Source: Corythucha ciliata
Taxonomy: Eukaryota; Arthropoda; Insecta; Hemiptera; Tingidae
Direction of reading: 5' to 3'
NCBI GenBank assembly: GCA_038030265.1
Contig: CM075942.1
Location: 39,894,751-39,958,750, forward strand
DNA: 64,000 bases
Below, one piece after another: positions 1 to 11,135 of the stretch. The first letter of the stretch is position 1. Every line of letters starts with the position of its first letter. The translations under genes were made by a program, and so were the position numbers. The notes beneath the pieces were generated by a model. That model was not told the origin of the DNA. It saw only the letters and a program-made list of their open reading frames with translations, and did not search any database.

Positions 1-196
1 TCTTCCCTCGTTGAGGTGCGTTAAAAACGAACCAGTTTCGGCTGCTCGCCATCTTCAGCGTCTGGAAGTACAACTGAAAGTTTCCAGTTTCCAACTGAAA
101 GTCAAATTTTTTGAAAGTTTCAGTTGTACTTCCAGACGCTGAAGATGGCGAGCAGCCGAAACCGGTTCGTTTTTAACGCACCTCAATGAGGGAAGA
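1..196. mobile_element. Foldback MITE, family A
   Basis: Two inverted arms (about 1-83 and 114-196) match almost base for base around a short spacer, so the stretch folds into one long hairpin. Its outer end reads TCTTCCCTCGTTGAGGTGCG. The window begins at the arm tip, so a few terminal bases and the target duplication may be cut off. A one-armed, diverged copy lies near 32369-32440. No coding capacity is visible; it is a non-autonomous element of unknown superfamily. Confidence 0.8.
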
Positions 197-2319
197 CATA
201 CAATGTAGGCTCCTAGGGTTACAGCTTTTTGCATGCACTACCTATTATCCCTCGTAGTTTAAGCGATTCCACTAACAATATCAACAAAAAAATAAATACC
301 TATGTAAATGGAAATTATTCGTATGGCCTCTCACAAATTAATTGTTATAATTGTTTGAAATAACTTTCTTTACCGACTTCTAAACCTCTTGGGGAGATTA
401 GTGGCACATATTTTAAGATTTTCATTGCAACACCCCCCCCCCCACCTAACGAGTGAAATTTGGTGATGTTTACAAATTGCATGCCCTATTACCCCCCCCC
501 CTGCCCCGTCAAATGTTTTGAGTGACCCCCCCCCCCCCAAATGTCACTCCAGATCCGCCTCCCGGGTCGGGTCGTCACCCGACTTCCACAAAAACGAACC
601 GTGATCACAGGCTACTCTATACGTAGAGTTTAAATTAGTTTAGCATAGCATTTTTTTTTTTCGGGGTTTTAAGCCGATGAACTGGAATGGTAATAGTATA
701 ATTCTCCAGTCTCAAGGTCGAGTATCCTCTGGTATTGGAATTGGTTCATTTTTGGGGTTTCACACGAACAACTAGTAAGGTGAATATCTATTGCGTTTAC
801 TGACAATGATGTCAATAATTTTCACAACGTAATCAACGGAGCTATAGGTAACTAACGATAGGAAGTAGATAAGTAGATACCTTGTAGTTTTTTTGTATGG
901 CATTGGAGGAAACCTTCAGCATTGCTATATAATATCTACGCTTTTTAAAATGTAATTATTATTGAATAGTGACTAAGTTATTATATTGCTCGCGAAACGC
1001 AAATCGCATTGTAGACGTACTCCTTGTTTTCAATAGACCAGATGCAGTGACAGACATAAGGACGTTGTACAAACCGATCAACATTCCGGGACAGCAATGT
1101 TCTCTCTTTTTGGAATTTGCCGTAAACAAACACTACGTATTATGCTCCGCATCTTCTATTTCTCCCCAAAACGGGCTCTCATTGGAGTCCGCTTTACGTA
1201 TGTTTCTCAGAAACTTGCGGCATGTTCAATAGTTGACTCTCAGCCTACCAATTATGTAAAATGCAAGAACATTTGCACTTAATGTACCTACTCGTGTCGT
1301 CCTAAGATAAAATTCCCCAAAAAGGGGCACATCGACTTGTGGAATTCTCCGTTATTAGTGCTATTATACCATTTATCCCAGAACCAGCTCGTTTAGATTT
1401 TCAGGGAATTAGCAAAGCCCATCAGGTGCATGATAAATTTTCAGGTTTCAGGTTGCGTTGTGAGTTTTTCTGTTCCATTCCATGCCGGTTTCTTGGGCTA
1501 AATTGCCCGAAGATGGTCCTGAAGACCAAGTCTTAGGGGTAATAAATGCCCAGTTTTATCTGCTTGAACAGCTGGACAGCAATTTGACTCTTTTTGACGA
1601 TTGTCAGTCCATCCAACAGGCGATCAGCAGTGTGTGGCTGAATAATCGATTGAGCCCATGAAAGCGCTACTGATTCCGAGCTCTGTAAACCCCAATGCAA
1701 CCTAAGTCGATGGGCATGCAATGTGGTTTGTTTACTAAAAAGACAGAGAAGTTTCGCTAAAAAGAGAGAGGCACACACCTGAGTCCGTGGAGGTAGGAAT
1801 AAGTGGAGAGAGAGAAAGTATTTTTTAATGTAGAAACCAACGATATATAAAAGAACGGGATTGCTCATCACTGCTGATAAAGAATAGCCATCAAATAAGC
1901 TCCCAAGTGGATGAGAGGGATGGAGTTTCAAAGTAAATACCGAAAGAGAGTTGTGTTGCCATAACTACACAAGGAGAGGGACAGGGTGATTGTTTATCAG
2001 GGGACGACCTGCCCCCTCCACGCCCCTCCAGTCCGCTTTGAGCAATCCAGGTTTATAAATCGTTGGTAGAAACATGTGAAGCCGGGTTTTCCGCCACTAC
2101 ACACATATTGTTATCATTCGCCTACTGATAGGACGGGAGGGGGCAAATGGGAATTTTTTCACTGGTAAAAGCAGACGTTTGTTTGTTTGTTTGTTTGTTT
2201 AAGCGAAGTCGTCAGAGCTCGTCAGAACACATTTCCGTCAGAAATCGCATGCATAGTAACCGTAGCCTTAGGTTTGCATTTGGGTTCACTGAGCTCGGAA
2301 TCAACTCTGATCATCTGAT
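197..2319. other. No gene seen; C-runs and a GTTT microsatellite
   Basis: I see no open frame with family resemblance or splice context here. There are C homopolymers near 431-442, 494-502 and 526-538, and a GTTT microsatellite at about 2177-2201. The bases CCAGATCCGCCTC near 550-563 resemble the end of a hAT element like the one at 34106, but no partner end was found. Confidence 0.5.
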
Positions 2320-2324
2320 GGCTT

Positions 2325-3325
2325 AAATTGAGAAAATTCGCGGCTAAAATAGAGAAAATAAGCCGATCCCCAGTACCATATTAGGTCCTTAAGCGAATAA
2401 AATTGAGACGGCGAACTAAAAGGTGGTGATCGGCGATTTGCTGAAGCGGATAAGATAAAAGTGTGAAAGAACGCTAAGAATATTACACGGACAATGTATT
2501 GTAATGTATTATACTAAAACGATTAATTTGCAGAAAACTGCGAAAAACGCGATGCATAGAGGCCATTTTATGGCTAAACTAAAATGTAGAAATCAACATT
2601 AATGTGAGGTTTTTGGGCTGACGCCCGCGGCTAAAATAGAGGAAACAACGCTAATTCAAGGCTGTACAAATGATTAAAAAAATTGCGGCTAAAATTAAAG
2701 CAAAAAGAACGCTAATTCGGGATTAAAATGGAGAAAAATGGCAAATTCACAACTGAAATTGCGAAAAACCGCCCATTCCCATATAAAAAAGAGAAAGGAC
2801 AGTAATTCACAGCTAAATTTGCGAAAACCACTATTTAACAGCTAAATTTAGAAAAGTCGCTAGTTAGCGGCCAAAATTAGGCCAACAACTAATTCGTGGA
2901 AATAATAGCCAATTAATTCGCAGCTAAAATGGAGAAAAATGGAAAAAAAGAAAAATCGGAATGAAAATGAGAAAAAGCGCTGACTTACGGATAAAACATA
3001 GAAAAAACGTTACAAATGCAAATGAAAAAAAATCACTAATTCGCGGCTAAAATTGATAAAAACTCTAATTTTCAGAAGAAAACGTGAATTTACGGGGGGG
3101 GGGGACGCAACTTTGCTGCTAAAATTGAGAAAAATGTTACACGCAGCCAATTCTTTTTTGGAGAAAAGCGCTTATTTGCGGGTAAAATTGACAAAAAGCA
3201 AACTCGTTCGCGGATAAAATTGAGATATTCGCCAATTTGCGGCTTAAACTGAGTACAAGCGTAGACTAATTGGCGGATAGGTTGTAGAAATAGCGGTAAT
3301 TCGTGGCTAAAATAAGGAAAAAGCA
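2325..3325 (+). repeat. Degenerate ~30-bp tandem array (TTCGCGGCTAAAATTGAG type)
   Basis: About 1 kb is built from a much-decayed unit of roughly 30 bp whose clearest core is TTCGCGGCTAAAATTGAG followed by an A-run and CGCTAA. Spacing drifts, so it is an old array and not a satellite under homogenisation. The same unit appears at 23560-23724, 26935-27870, 38650-38720 and, inverted, at 45310-45560 and 59575-59690. Open frames across it are by-products of its low complexity. Confidence 0.75.
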
Positions 3326-3812
3326 TAACGCTACGTAAGAATTATATATCTTGTTTATTATATGTACAGACTAGGTGGCCTCTTAGAGATTTCTGTCTCG
3401 GGCTTCTATAGGCGTAAGTCTGCCGGTGGGCATAATATCAGTTTTTGGGTGGTGCTGAACAGTATATGTGGGGCGTATTAGTTTCCGGTCTGAGTAGTGA
3501 ATTTTCAAGGCGAACTTGCATCATTCAAAGAGCGATATATTCTTCAAATTAGTGTCAATTTTAATCCATGCTTCTGAAAATCACACCTGTTGAACAACGC
3601 ATCTTTAATTTTTCAATCTTCCGCATTTTCGACCATGCGCCCTCGCCCGAAGAACTGAACACAATTTTGAAAAAGTTTAAACACACGTTTAAGATCTACG
3701 ATTTCACTAGAGGAAATCCTCAAAATTTCGTGATTTCCGTTCTTTTTAGTCTTTTATTTTTCGTTTGCTCTCGTAAAAGGGCGGCGAGAAAAATACGAGT
3801 TCGCTTCCGTAA

Positions 3813-3953
3813 AGGCCTCTGTTCACAAGCTCTATTTTTGCGTTCTGTGGAGTCCATACAACTAAACAAATATATTCCCCCGAAAAAATGAAGCATTTTG
3901 ATAGGTTGCATGGACACCACACATCGAAAACATAGAGCTTGTGAACGGGCTTT
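3813..3953. mobile_element. TAA-flanked MITE, family H (copy 1)
   Basis: Terminal inverted repeats of about 30 bp (AGGCC..GTTCACAAGCTCTAT and its complement) enclose a 140-bp AT-rich body with the central motif GAAGCATTTTGAT. TAA lies on both sides. Copies are at 5325-5461 and, diverged, at 59160-59313. A TAA/TTA 3-bp duplication and TIRs of this style suit a PIF/Harbinger (Tourist-like) MITE; the superfamily is inference. Confidence 0.8.
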
Positions 3954-5324
3954 TAAACGGAGTTCCGGCCTTTCCATTTCTTCTGAAAGCGAGATCGATG
4001 GACAGTGAGAGTGTAAAACCTCGAGAATCATAAATATTGTACTGTCAAAAATGAACGGCTGTGTGTGGGAGGGATGCAAATATGTTACCCCGTGCTTTGA
4101 GACGACCTTAGAAATTTGGTAATGAAAGGGGGAAATGCCCTGTGTAAACTTGTCGATTGAGGTGTGTGAGTAACTACAGCGAGACAATAGAGTGCATACA
4201 AAAAAATTCAGGTATTAACATAAAATTACGAAAAAAAGAAGGCTACCTTGGCAAAGAAAACATACCGGTAAAAACCTTGCGAATAAAGATCAAGCTTTTC
4301 AAGGCTCCTTCCGCTTGAATCTGTCATCCCTAAATAATAAGTAAAGAAGAAAAAAAAGTATTCAACGGTAAATGGGCCCAATGACTTTTCTTAATCGGCT
4401 TGTTCTTCCTTCTCGTTTGCTTTCTCCTTCAGTTTTATTTTATTTTTTTAAAAAATATTTTGTTATCTAAAAGCGCGTGACTTAAAAGGTGAAAAACGTG
4501 AGACAATTTTACTCTTGAAAAATATGCGACCTTCGAATCATCACGGGTAGCGCGTGAAGCAAATTATTGAAGCATAAAGTCGGACTCCTTGGTAGATGGC
4601 GTGCTCCTAACTCCCAAGTTATCGAATAACTAGCGCTACAACTTTTGTATAACCAGGGCTTCTGTATCCCCATCCCGACCGTTAACCCTGACCTAGACGA
4701 GGTTTAAAAATAGCTAGCAGCGGAACGATGACTGTCACGGATAGGAGGAAGAAGAAAAAAAGAAATCAAATAGCTGTCCTTCCACCCCTCACATAAGTTT
4801 CCTTTTTTTTACATGTTTTGTCTGGAGACTCCCCCCCCCCCCATTTTTTACCTGAAAACGAGCGCGGCTGCCCTCAGAGCGGTGCGAATGACGCGTGTGG
4901 GCATAGCCCGTTCCTCAGGGGAGAGCGGCTGAGTGGCGACTAAAAATAATAGAAAAAAAAATCCGCCTCCCTCCTACTTTTTTCTTCGTGAGAGTTTCTT
5001 GGGGATTTTGTTTTTATTTTTATTTAGTTAACCCCCACCATACATTCTCTTTTGTTTTTATTCATGAGATTCAGTACCTCGCCCCTTCTCGTTACCCCAA
5101 CTATCACTGATGAATGAATACAGTGAAAGCTATTTCTTAGTTAAATACTAACAATTTATCAAGTGCACTAAGAGCCCGCTTTTTTCTTCAAAAGTAATGT
5201 GTAATTCTTTTATCGTAAAGGGATGACGTAGATTGAAATATGTATGAATCGATCAGGAGATAAAAGAGAAAGTTATTTCAAAGTGGACTAAAAAATGAAG
5301 TGCACTAAAGTACGTGTTTTGTTA

Positions 5325-5461
5325 AGGCCCGTTCACAAGCTCTATGTTTGCGTGGTGTGGAGTCTATGCAACCAAGCAAATGTATTCCCTCGAAAAATGA
5401 AGCATTTTGATTGGTTGCATAGACACCCCACAACGAAAACATAGAGCTTGTGAACGGGCCT
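5325..5461. mobile_element. TTA-flanked MITE, family H (copy 2)
   Basis: Best-preserved copy of family H: TIR AGGCCCGTTCACAAGCTCTA at both ends, TTA duplicated at 5322-5324 and 5462-5464, and an inner hairpin-forming body. It is 137 bp long and non-coding. Confidence 0.85.
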
Positions 5462-5710
5462 TTAAGAAATCATTCAAGCGAAATAACGGAGTGAAACCAC
5501 GAACACGTACTCTCTGACAGTTGCCAAATTTAAACTAAACGCGCATAGAGGGGCATTATCTATATGGGAATTTGAATCTCAGAATGGGAACTTGTCGCGT
5601 TTATTGTTAATCTTTATGCGTCCTCGAGTGTAGGAGGGGATTGCATTCTGTTGTGTCATTTTACACGTTAATCTTAGGACCGCGTTTAGAAACTTCTTTT
5701 CTTTCCTACA

Positions 5711-5940
5711 TGATGAGAAAACTCAATTTTGCTGCCTCCGAAGGGAGGGGAAAGAGGGACTTTTCCGGGCTAGCCTGACAAAGGCTTTGTCGGGCTAGCC
5801 CGGCAAAGTTTTCTCGGGCTAGCCGTGGAAAGTATGCATTTTCTTCAAAAATCCGCTTGGGGCGCTACTTTGTCAGGCTAGCCCGGAAAAGTCCCTCTTT
5901 CCCCTCCCTACGGAGGCAGCAAAATCGAGTTTTCCTATCA
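5711..5940. mobile_element. Foldback MITE with 73-bp arms
   Basis: The arm 5711-5783 is the inverted complement of 5868-5940 with only a few mismatches. The inner part carries three further copies of the motif CGGGCTAGCC. It abuts another foldback (5951-6091), so two hairpin elements stand end to end. No coding sequence. Confidence 0.8.
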
Positions 5941-5950
5941 TTCCGGAAAG

Positions 5951-6091
5951 AAAATAGTATGTGCACCTTGCCGGGAAAGTGTTTCGCCGGTCCTCGGCGA
6001 TTCGTCCAGCCTCGCCTACGGCTCGGCTGGGCAACTTGTCTCGGTCCGGCAAACACACACTTTCCCGCCTAGGTACACAATATACTATTTT
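5951..6091. mobile_element. Second foldback MITE with inner hairpin
   Basis: Outer arms of about 40 bp (AAAATAGTAT..GGGAAAGTGTTTCGCCGG and its diverged complement) surround an inner GC-rich hairpin (CCAGCCTCGCC/GGCTCGGCTGG, about 6014-6040). The two layers suggest a hairpin in a hairpin. Non-coding. Confidence 0.7.
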
Positions 6092-6204
6092 TATATATTT
6101 CGAATATTTTGATAACTCATAGTGAACATAATGAAAATAAAAACATGACACATTCTCAAAAAAACAAAACACACTCACAAAAAAAAATCATAAAAAGAAG
6201 ACGC

Positions 6205-6233
6205 CTGAGGACGTCGAGGATCCCTCGACGAAA
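6205..6233 (+). ncRNA. Hammerhead-ribozyme-like core
   Basis: The order CTGAGGA (6205-6211), a perfect 7-bp stem (6213-6219 with 6223-6229, loop ATC), then GAAA (6230-6233) is the conserved CUGANGA-stem II-GAAA core of hammerhead ribozymes. Such cores are known in Penelope-like element termini. I could not assign stems I and III or the cleavage site with certainty, so this may be a non-cleaving remnant. Confidence 0.5.
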
Positions 6234-7304
6234 CGTCACTGAAAACAAAAACGCCGGCAGGATCGGTCGAAAAAATTGAAAAAAAAAAAGAAAGAAATGA
6301 CACATTCTCTTTCCTATTACTTTTTATGATGATTTCCTTGTTCAACGGAGGTGTGTCGGGGGGTAAGATTATGTAATTATTTTATGGCAGATCATCGGTT
6401 CGCTGTCAAGGTCCCCGCAAAAATTAAAATAGTATAGCCCCCTGGGCACGTTCTTAATTTGTCATTTTATTTATCTTCCTCCTTATGGGCAACTAAAAAT
6501 AACTTTAAGGGATTTAGAAAGAGAAGGTACGTAGTAACTACTGCCATAGAAAACCTAAGTTTCCCTAGTTCCAGGGCTGAATTACTCCTCGATTAAATTT
6601 TTGTGTACTTCTTTTATCGTAAAAAAGTACTTACGACGGCGATTTACCCGTGAAAAACACCACTCAGAAACTAAAAAATGATATACACACAAGAAAGATA
6701 CCCCTCGCACAACGAGTTGATTTGACGGAAAAATCCTATGCGTCTTTAGATTTCCATGTTGAACTTTTTAGTTCCCGTTTTTTTTTGTGCCGGAAAAGTC
6801 AAGGATCAATTCATATAGGACTTGGACGATCCAAGATGAAGAATTTGCGCTTATGTGAGGTTAAAATTAATGATTCCAAAAAACCGTCCCTTTCCTAAAC
6901 CTACTATAGGAACTAAAAGAAAACTTATGTTTAGTTTAACCCTAATACCATCACCTTTAAAATGACTACGTATTTCTTGTGTATATGTGGTGTTCTCAAC
7001 CGACCGGCGAGATAATATCGTCATCTTGTCAAAATAACGCACCCAACATCTTATACTGTGTCCTTGAAATACGCACTTCTTAGAAAAAAAAAGTCCTTTA
7101 AAAAATTAGATCAGACACATGAACCAATTTGAAGCCAATGAACTAACGCTTTTATTAACACTATTTGTTCTCTCGCACTCGGGGAGTTAGTTCACCTTGA
7201 AAGATACTAAAACTAGAATTAACATCGAAACCCATTAAAAACTTCCTTAGCCCCGGTTCACACACAAAAGCCACAAACTCACAATAGGAAAAAGAAAATC
7301 TTAC

Positions 7305-7503
7305 CTGACCAAATATAGTAGTAGATGTTTAGGTGGTACAAATCCAGGATGTTCGCCCAAACCCAATTCGATGCGCCGCGCCTGTAGACGCCGCCGAGCG
7401 GCTGGCGATGTCATTAAATCAGCGCGGGCCAAACTTTCGGCCACTTGATACGAGTCGCGAATGCTCAGTAGCGACGGCATTGATACACCTTCCCTGAGAC
7501 CGC
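7305..7503 (-). CDS. Internal exon of an unnamed host gene (downstream exon)
   Basis: Read on the minus strand, an AG acceptor (CACTTTCAG) precedes 7503 and a GT donor (GTAAGA) follows 7305. The frame is open across all 199 nt and is richer in G and C than its surroundings. The product stretch is rich in Arg and Leu (motifs MPSLLSIRDSYQVAESLARA and HPGFVPPKHLLLYLV). Its start phase (two bases complete a codon) fits the end phase of the exon at 30093-30429, giving a Ser codon across the junction. It ends in phase 2, so more exons must lie below 7.3 kb or outside the window. I do not recognise the family. Codon-quality sequence with clean splice sites makes a real exon likely; the link to the other exon is inference. 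Confidence 0.6.
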
Positions 7504-8550
7504 CTGAAAGTGAAGACATGGCGATGATGTCTTTTTGTTGAAACTTAATTTTCTCCTCTCGTTCTGCCTCTTTTTTCAAAAATGAAATGACAAAAAAAGT
7601 CGAAAACAAAAGTTTTCCAAAACGCGTCTTTCAAAACTCTTCAACGACAAACGTTTTGCGGCCGGTTTATCTTCCCTCGTATATAGTGCGGTGGTCCTTG
7701 GGTTTTGTAGCGAGTGAGTAGGGGTCTCCCTCTCTTTCCCCCCTCAAGATCATCCCCTTTTTTCTTTTTAAACAAAAAACGATAACTTTTTTCTACTTCC
7801 TTTGTGCATTTTTGCATTTCCTCGTAATCAAAGTAGCTTTATTTATTTATATTTGTTTAAATAGAGGGGCGTTTTGCTTTAAATGTCCCAATAATCTTTG
7901 CATTTATAGAGGTCGCGATTTTTTTAGCAGCGCAGGTATATCAAAAGCCTGCCTTTCCTATATCATTCAGTTGAGCAGATTTATGTAAGGAGGTGGATAA
8001 AGGACAAAGTTGCATACAACAATAGCGACCTTTAGCCCACAAATTAAATGTCGCTTTGAAGCTCCGTTAAACCGTCACGAGACATGTAAACGTTTATAAC
8101 CAACAACTTGACATTATGGTCGAACGAAGCGCGATATGATCCAAACAAAGCAGAAAATTGTACGGGGTTTTTACGCACTGCAGGCAGCGTGGTACTCACG
8201 TTAAAATGAGCAGTATATGCACGAATAAATGAACGCGGTATATCTTCGTTCGGCCAGCTCTGTCGAACGACAGTCGCTAAAGGGTTATATGTAGATATGA
8301 CAGCTCTCTTCCACTCGTATTGTGGTTCATTATTCATTCTGAATAATACACCTATACGTTTACGGTCAATAAAACATTTTTATCACCCACTCTCAAACTT
8401 TTTCCTTTTACGTTTTAACATGATTGCCCTAGGGTTGCAAAAGAAAAACCACACACTCCATTTGGGGTCTAGTTGGTCTTCGAGCTGGTCACCAGCTCGA
8501 ATTCCTGCGATTCTTGTGGGTCAAAAGCTCATACCACAAGAAAGCTCCAA
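7504..8550. other. Intronic stretch without recognised features
   Basis: Nothing with family resemblance was seen on either strand. If the two-exon model holds, this is the 3' end of the 22.6 kb intron. Confidence 0.4.
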
Positions 8551-9398
8551 ACCACATCCCCAGTAGCACAGAACGTTTATCCAACGAAACTAGCGTTAGC
8601 AAAACGAACGAGGCGAACGTTTTTTACGAACGAAAATAGAACGGTTATTTTTACGTTACATAACGTTAGAGCAACGTTGAAACGATTTGTATTGGGGTCG
8701 GGCGCGGTCTTAAAATTGTAACACTGTCGTCAAAACCCGCCCCCTTCCGGTCGTTCGATGAACGTTAGGTTAATGTTGCAATCCAAACCTATCATGGTTT
8801 GCCAAGTGCGAACTTTGGACGTAATTCTAACGTTCGTTTCTACGTGAAAACGAACGTTCAGCGAACGCTTCAACTTTAAGGTTGAACGTTTGGTGAACGT
8901 TCAAGGAACGTTTTTGCTCTACTTGGGAGTAGTTTGGAAACTAACGTTACCAAAATGAACGAGGCGAACGTTTCTTACGAACGAAAATATAACGGTTATT
9001 TTTATGGTTCATAAAAACGTTAGAGCAACGTTGTAAAGCATTACAGGATGGTTGGTGTAAATTGTAGGAGCAACTTGAGTGATTTTATACATGGATACGA
9101 TTCACGTTTTTGCCACAAAATGGTGTAATGCGATTTGCTATAATAATAATAGGTTCGTTCGTTTCTCGTCCGGAGCTGCACTAACAGCACTGAGCTTTCC
9201 CCTGTTATTCCACATGATAACCCGCGAGGTTACAAAATCTCGTGCTGCTCGGAGTAGTCTGGGACTGACAAACGAACGGAGCCGGAATAGTCTCTCCGCC
9301 CCTGAACTTTTCCACATAAAACAAAATACTCTCCTTCAATTTGAATTAAAATAGAATCAGCCTCATTTCTTCTCATTTAGTTATTCTCTATTAATTAA

Positions 9399-9536
9399 TG
9401 CCCGTATTTATGAACGTTCCTTGACATTAAGGAACCCTTGAAATTCATTAAAACAGATGTTTTTATTGTGATCAAAACTGTTCTCAACGGTTCCTTGACT
9501 CAAGTAAGCTTCAAGGAACGTTCATAAATACGGACC
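9399..9536. mobile_element. TAA-flanked MITE (CCCGTATTTATGAACG ends)
   Basis: Inverted ends CCCGTATTTATGAACGTTCC of about 24 bp with TAA on both sides (9396-9398, 9537-9539). A diverged relative, with ends CCCGTATTCATAG, sits at 59033-59150. Confidence 0.7.
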
Positions 9537-9747
9537 TAAGTGTGTTAAACTGCTCCCCGTCACCCATGTGCTCCTGATTTTGATGTTTTTATAATTATTA
9601 AGCGTTGTGTATTTTTGTTGTTCGTCGTGCACATTGCCTTAATCTCGACTTTTTTGAGCCACCGAATTCCTTCCATCGATCTAGCCTTCTTGAGAGTTCG
9701 CTGTTCGTATAAACCTATACATATTTGTTTGCATTTCACTGATTTGC

Positions 9748-10045
9748 CTGCCCTTGCGCGGAACGTCCGTGAAAGTAACCGTCACTCAAATAATGGCAGA
9801 CGTTTTCACCAGGAAGGTGGGAACATTTTTCAACTGGTCATAGGGAAGGGTAAAAAGAAAGCGTTCAAAAACACGTGTCTTTGTCAAGCAATACTAGGTA
9901 AGCTTATTCAGTGTCGTTAATTGTTCGAAGCCTGATCAAGGTTGATATTATTGCAGGCGCCGCAAAGATTTGGTGTAGAGACGCGGTGATTCAGGATGTG
10001 CAGCCCATTAAAGAATGGCTGAAGTACTGCCCATTCCGAGGATGA
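9748..10045 (+). pseudogene. DUF4806-like protein, 3' end, frameshifted
   Basis: Two segments resemble the C-terminal part of DUF4806 proteins, which are often transposon-associated in insects and cnidarians. The first frame holds IMADVFTRKVGTFFNW and meets a stop at 9841. The next frame continues with GKGKKKAFKNTCLCQAIL up to a GT donor at 9898. After a 59-bp intron (9898-9956, acceptor TTGCAG) the exon at 9957 reads AAKIWCRDAVIQDVQ and ends at a stop, 10043-10045. The splice joins in frame. One base has therefore been gained or lost near 9838-9842. The upstream part of the gene is not recognisable. The domain name rests on recalled motif similarity, not on a search. Confidence 0.5.
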
Positions 10046-10363
10046 AGTGTATGACTTGAACTGTTTTTAAAATTGTGCGCTAGTGTGAACTATAAATATG
10101 GTTCTTGTTTAAGGTTTTAGTCGTGGAGTTAATTGAAGACTGAGCCATTTTCAGAATTGGCAATACTAATGAGTCAAGTTCGCACTCCACCGCACCTTTC
10201 GCGCGTGAACCGATGATTTTTTCATTTTTCAGTTCAATAAAAGTTCTAAATATCATGAATTCTTGTGGTGAATTTAGAACAACGTTTTTACAGAGTTCAA
10301 AGAACGTTGATATAACGTTCTAAAAACATTATTACAATGTTCGAAGAAAGTCCATACAACGTT

Positions 10364-10690
10364 CGATGAATGTCAGGTTAACGTTGTAATCCAAACCTAC
10401 CATGGTTTGCCAAGAGCGAACTTTGGACTTAATTCGAACGTTCGTTTCAACGTGAAACTGAACGTTAAGTGAACGCTTCAACGTTAGGCTTTAACGTTTG
10501 TTGAACATTCAAGGAACGTTTTCTGCGAACGTTCGAGAACGTTAGGTTAACGTTGTAATCCAAACCTACCATAGTTTGCCAAGTGCGAACTTTGGACGTA
10601 ATTCGAACGTTCGTTTCAACTTGAAACCGAACGTTCAGCGAAAGATTTAACGTTAAGGTTAAACATTTTGCGAACGTTCAAGGAACGTTT
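10364..10690. repeat. Tandem pair of ~163-bp AACGTT-rich repeats
   Basis: Two adjacent copies share the landmarks AGGTTAACGTTGTAATCC, TTTGCCAAG.GCGAACTTTGG and GTTCAAGGAACGTTTT. A third copy is at about 8755-8915. AACGTT and CGTT words recur every 10-20 bp. Confidence 0.75.
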
Positions 10691-10707
10691 TTGTGCTACT
10701 GGGAAGT

Positions 10708-11135
10708 AAAAGTCCAGCCAAAAAGAAGGACCAACCACGGCAAAGCTCCAAACCACAGCAAAGTACCAACCACAAAAAGCTCCAATCAAATAAAGCTTCA
10801 ACCACAGTAAAGCTCCAATCACAGCAAAACAACAACCACAGCAAAAAGGTCCAGCCCAAGCAGAGCTCTAACCACAAAAATCTCCAACCACTGTATAATG
10901 CCCTTACCGCAACAAATCTCCAAATCACAGCACTGTGGGCTCCGAGCCACGGTGAAGCCCCAATCTACAACAAAGCTTCAATGCCCAGTATAGGTCTAGC
11001 CACAGCGAAGTTCCTACAACAAAAAGCTCTAACCAAATAAAGCTCCAGCCACAGTCAAGTTTCAACCACGAAAGCTCCTACTACCAAGAAGACCAAACCA
11101 CAGCGAAGTTCCTACCACAGTAAAGCTTCAACTGC
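10708..11135 (+). repeat. Simple repeat, AAAGCTCCAACCACAG type
   Basis: About 430 bp of an imperfect 15-18 bp unit (AAAGCTCCAACCACAGC). The piece AAAGCTCCAAACCACA at 8541-8556 is the same repeat and is separated from it by the element at 8557-10704. The 115-residue open frame across it is Ser/Gln/Lys-rich low complexity, not a gene. Confidence 0.8.

Larger units (their letters stand above)
8557..10704. mobile_element. 2.1-kb TIR element (CCAGTAGCAC ends) with AACGTT repeats
   Basis: The left end TCCCCAGTAGCACA (8557-8570) is matched by the inverted right end TGCTACTGGGA (10694-10704). The AAAGCTCC..CCACA simple repeat on the left flank resumes on the right flank, as expected for an insertion into that array. 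The body is dominated by AACGTT words and by three copies of a ~163-bp repeat (8755-8915, 10364-10526, 10530-10690). A second possible right end, TTGCTCTACTTGGGA, lies at 8914-8928, so a shorter version may be nested. It contains a MITE (9399-9536) and a broken DUF4806-like gene. Superfamily not assigned. Confidence 0.55.

Noticed and set aside
1533..1931. 132-residue minus-strand open frame
   Set aside because: Composition is Leu/Ser/His-rich without motif; no splice or repeat context.
3720..4187. 155-residue minus-strand open frame
   Set aside because: A large part is the MITE at 3813-3953.
10693..11040. 115-residue open frame
   Set aside because: It is translation of the AAAGCTCCAACCACAG simple repeat; low complexity without domain.
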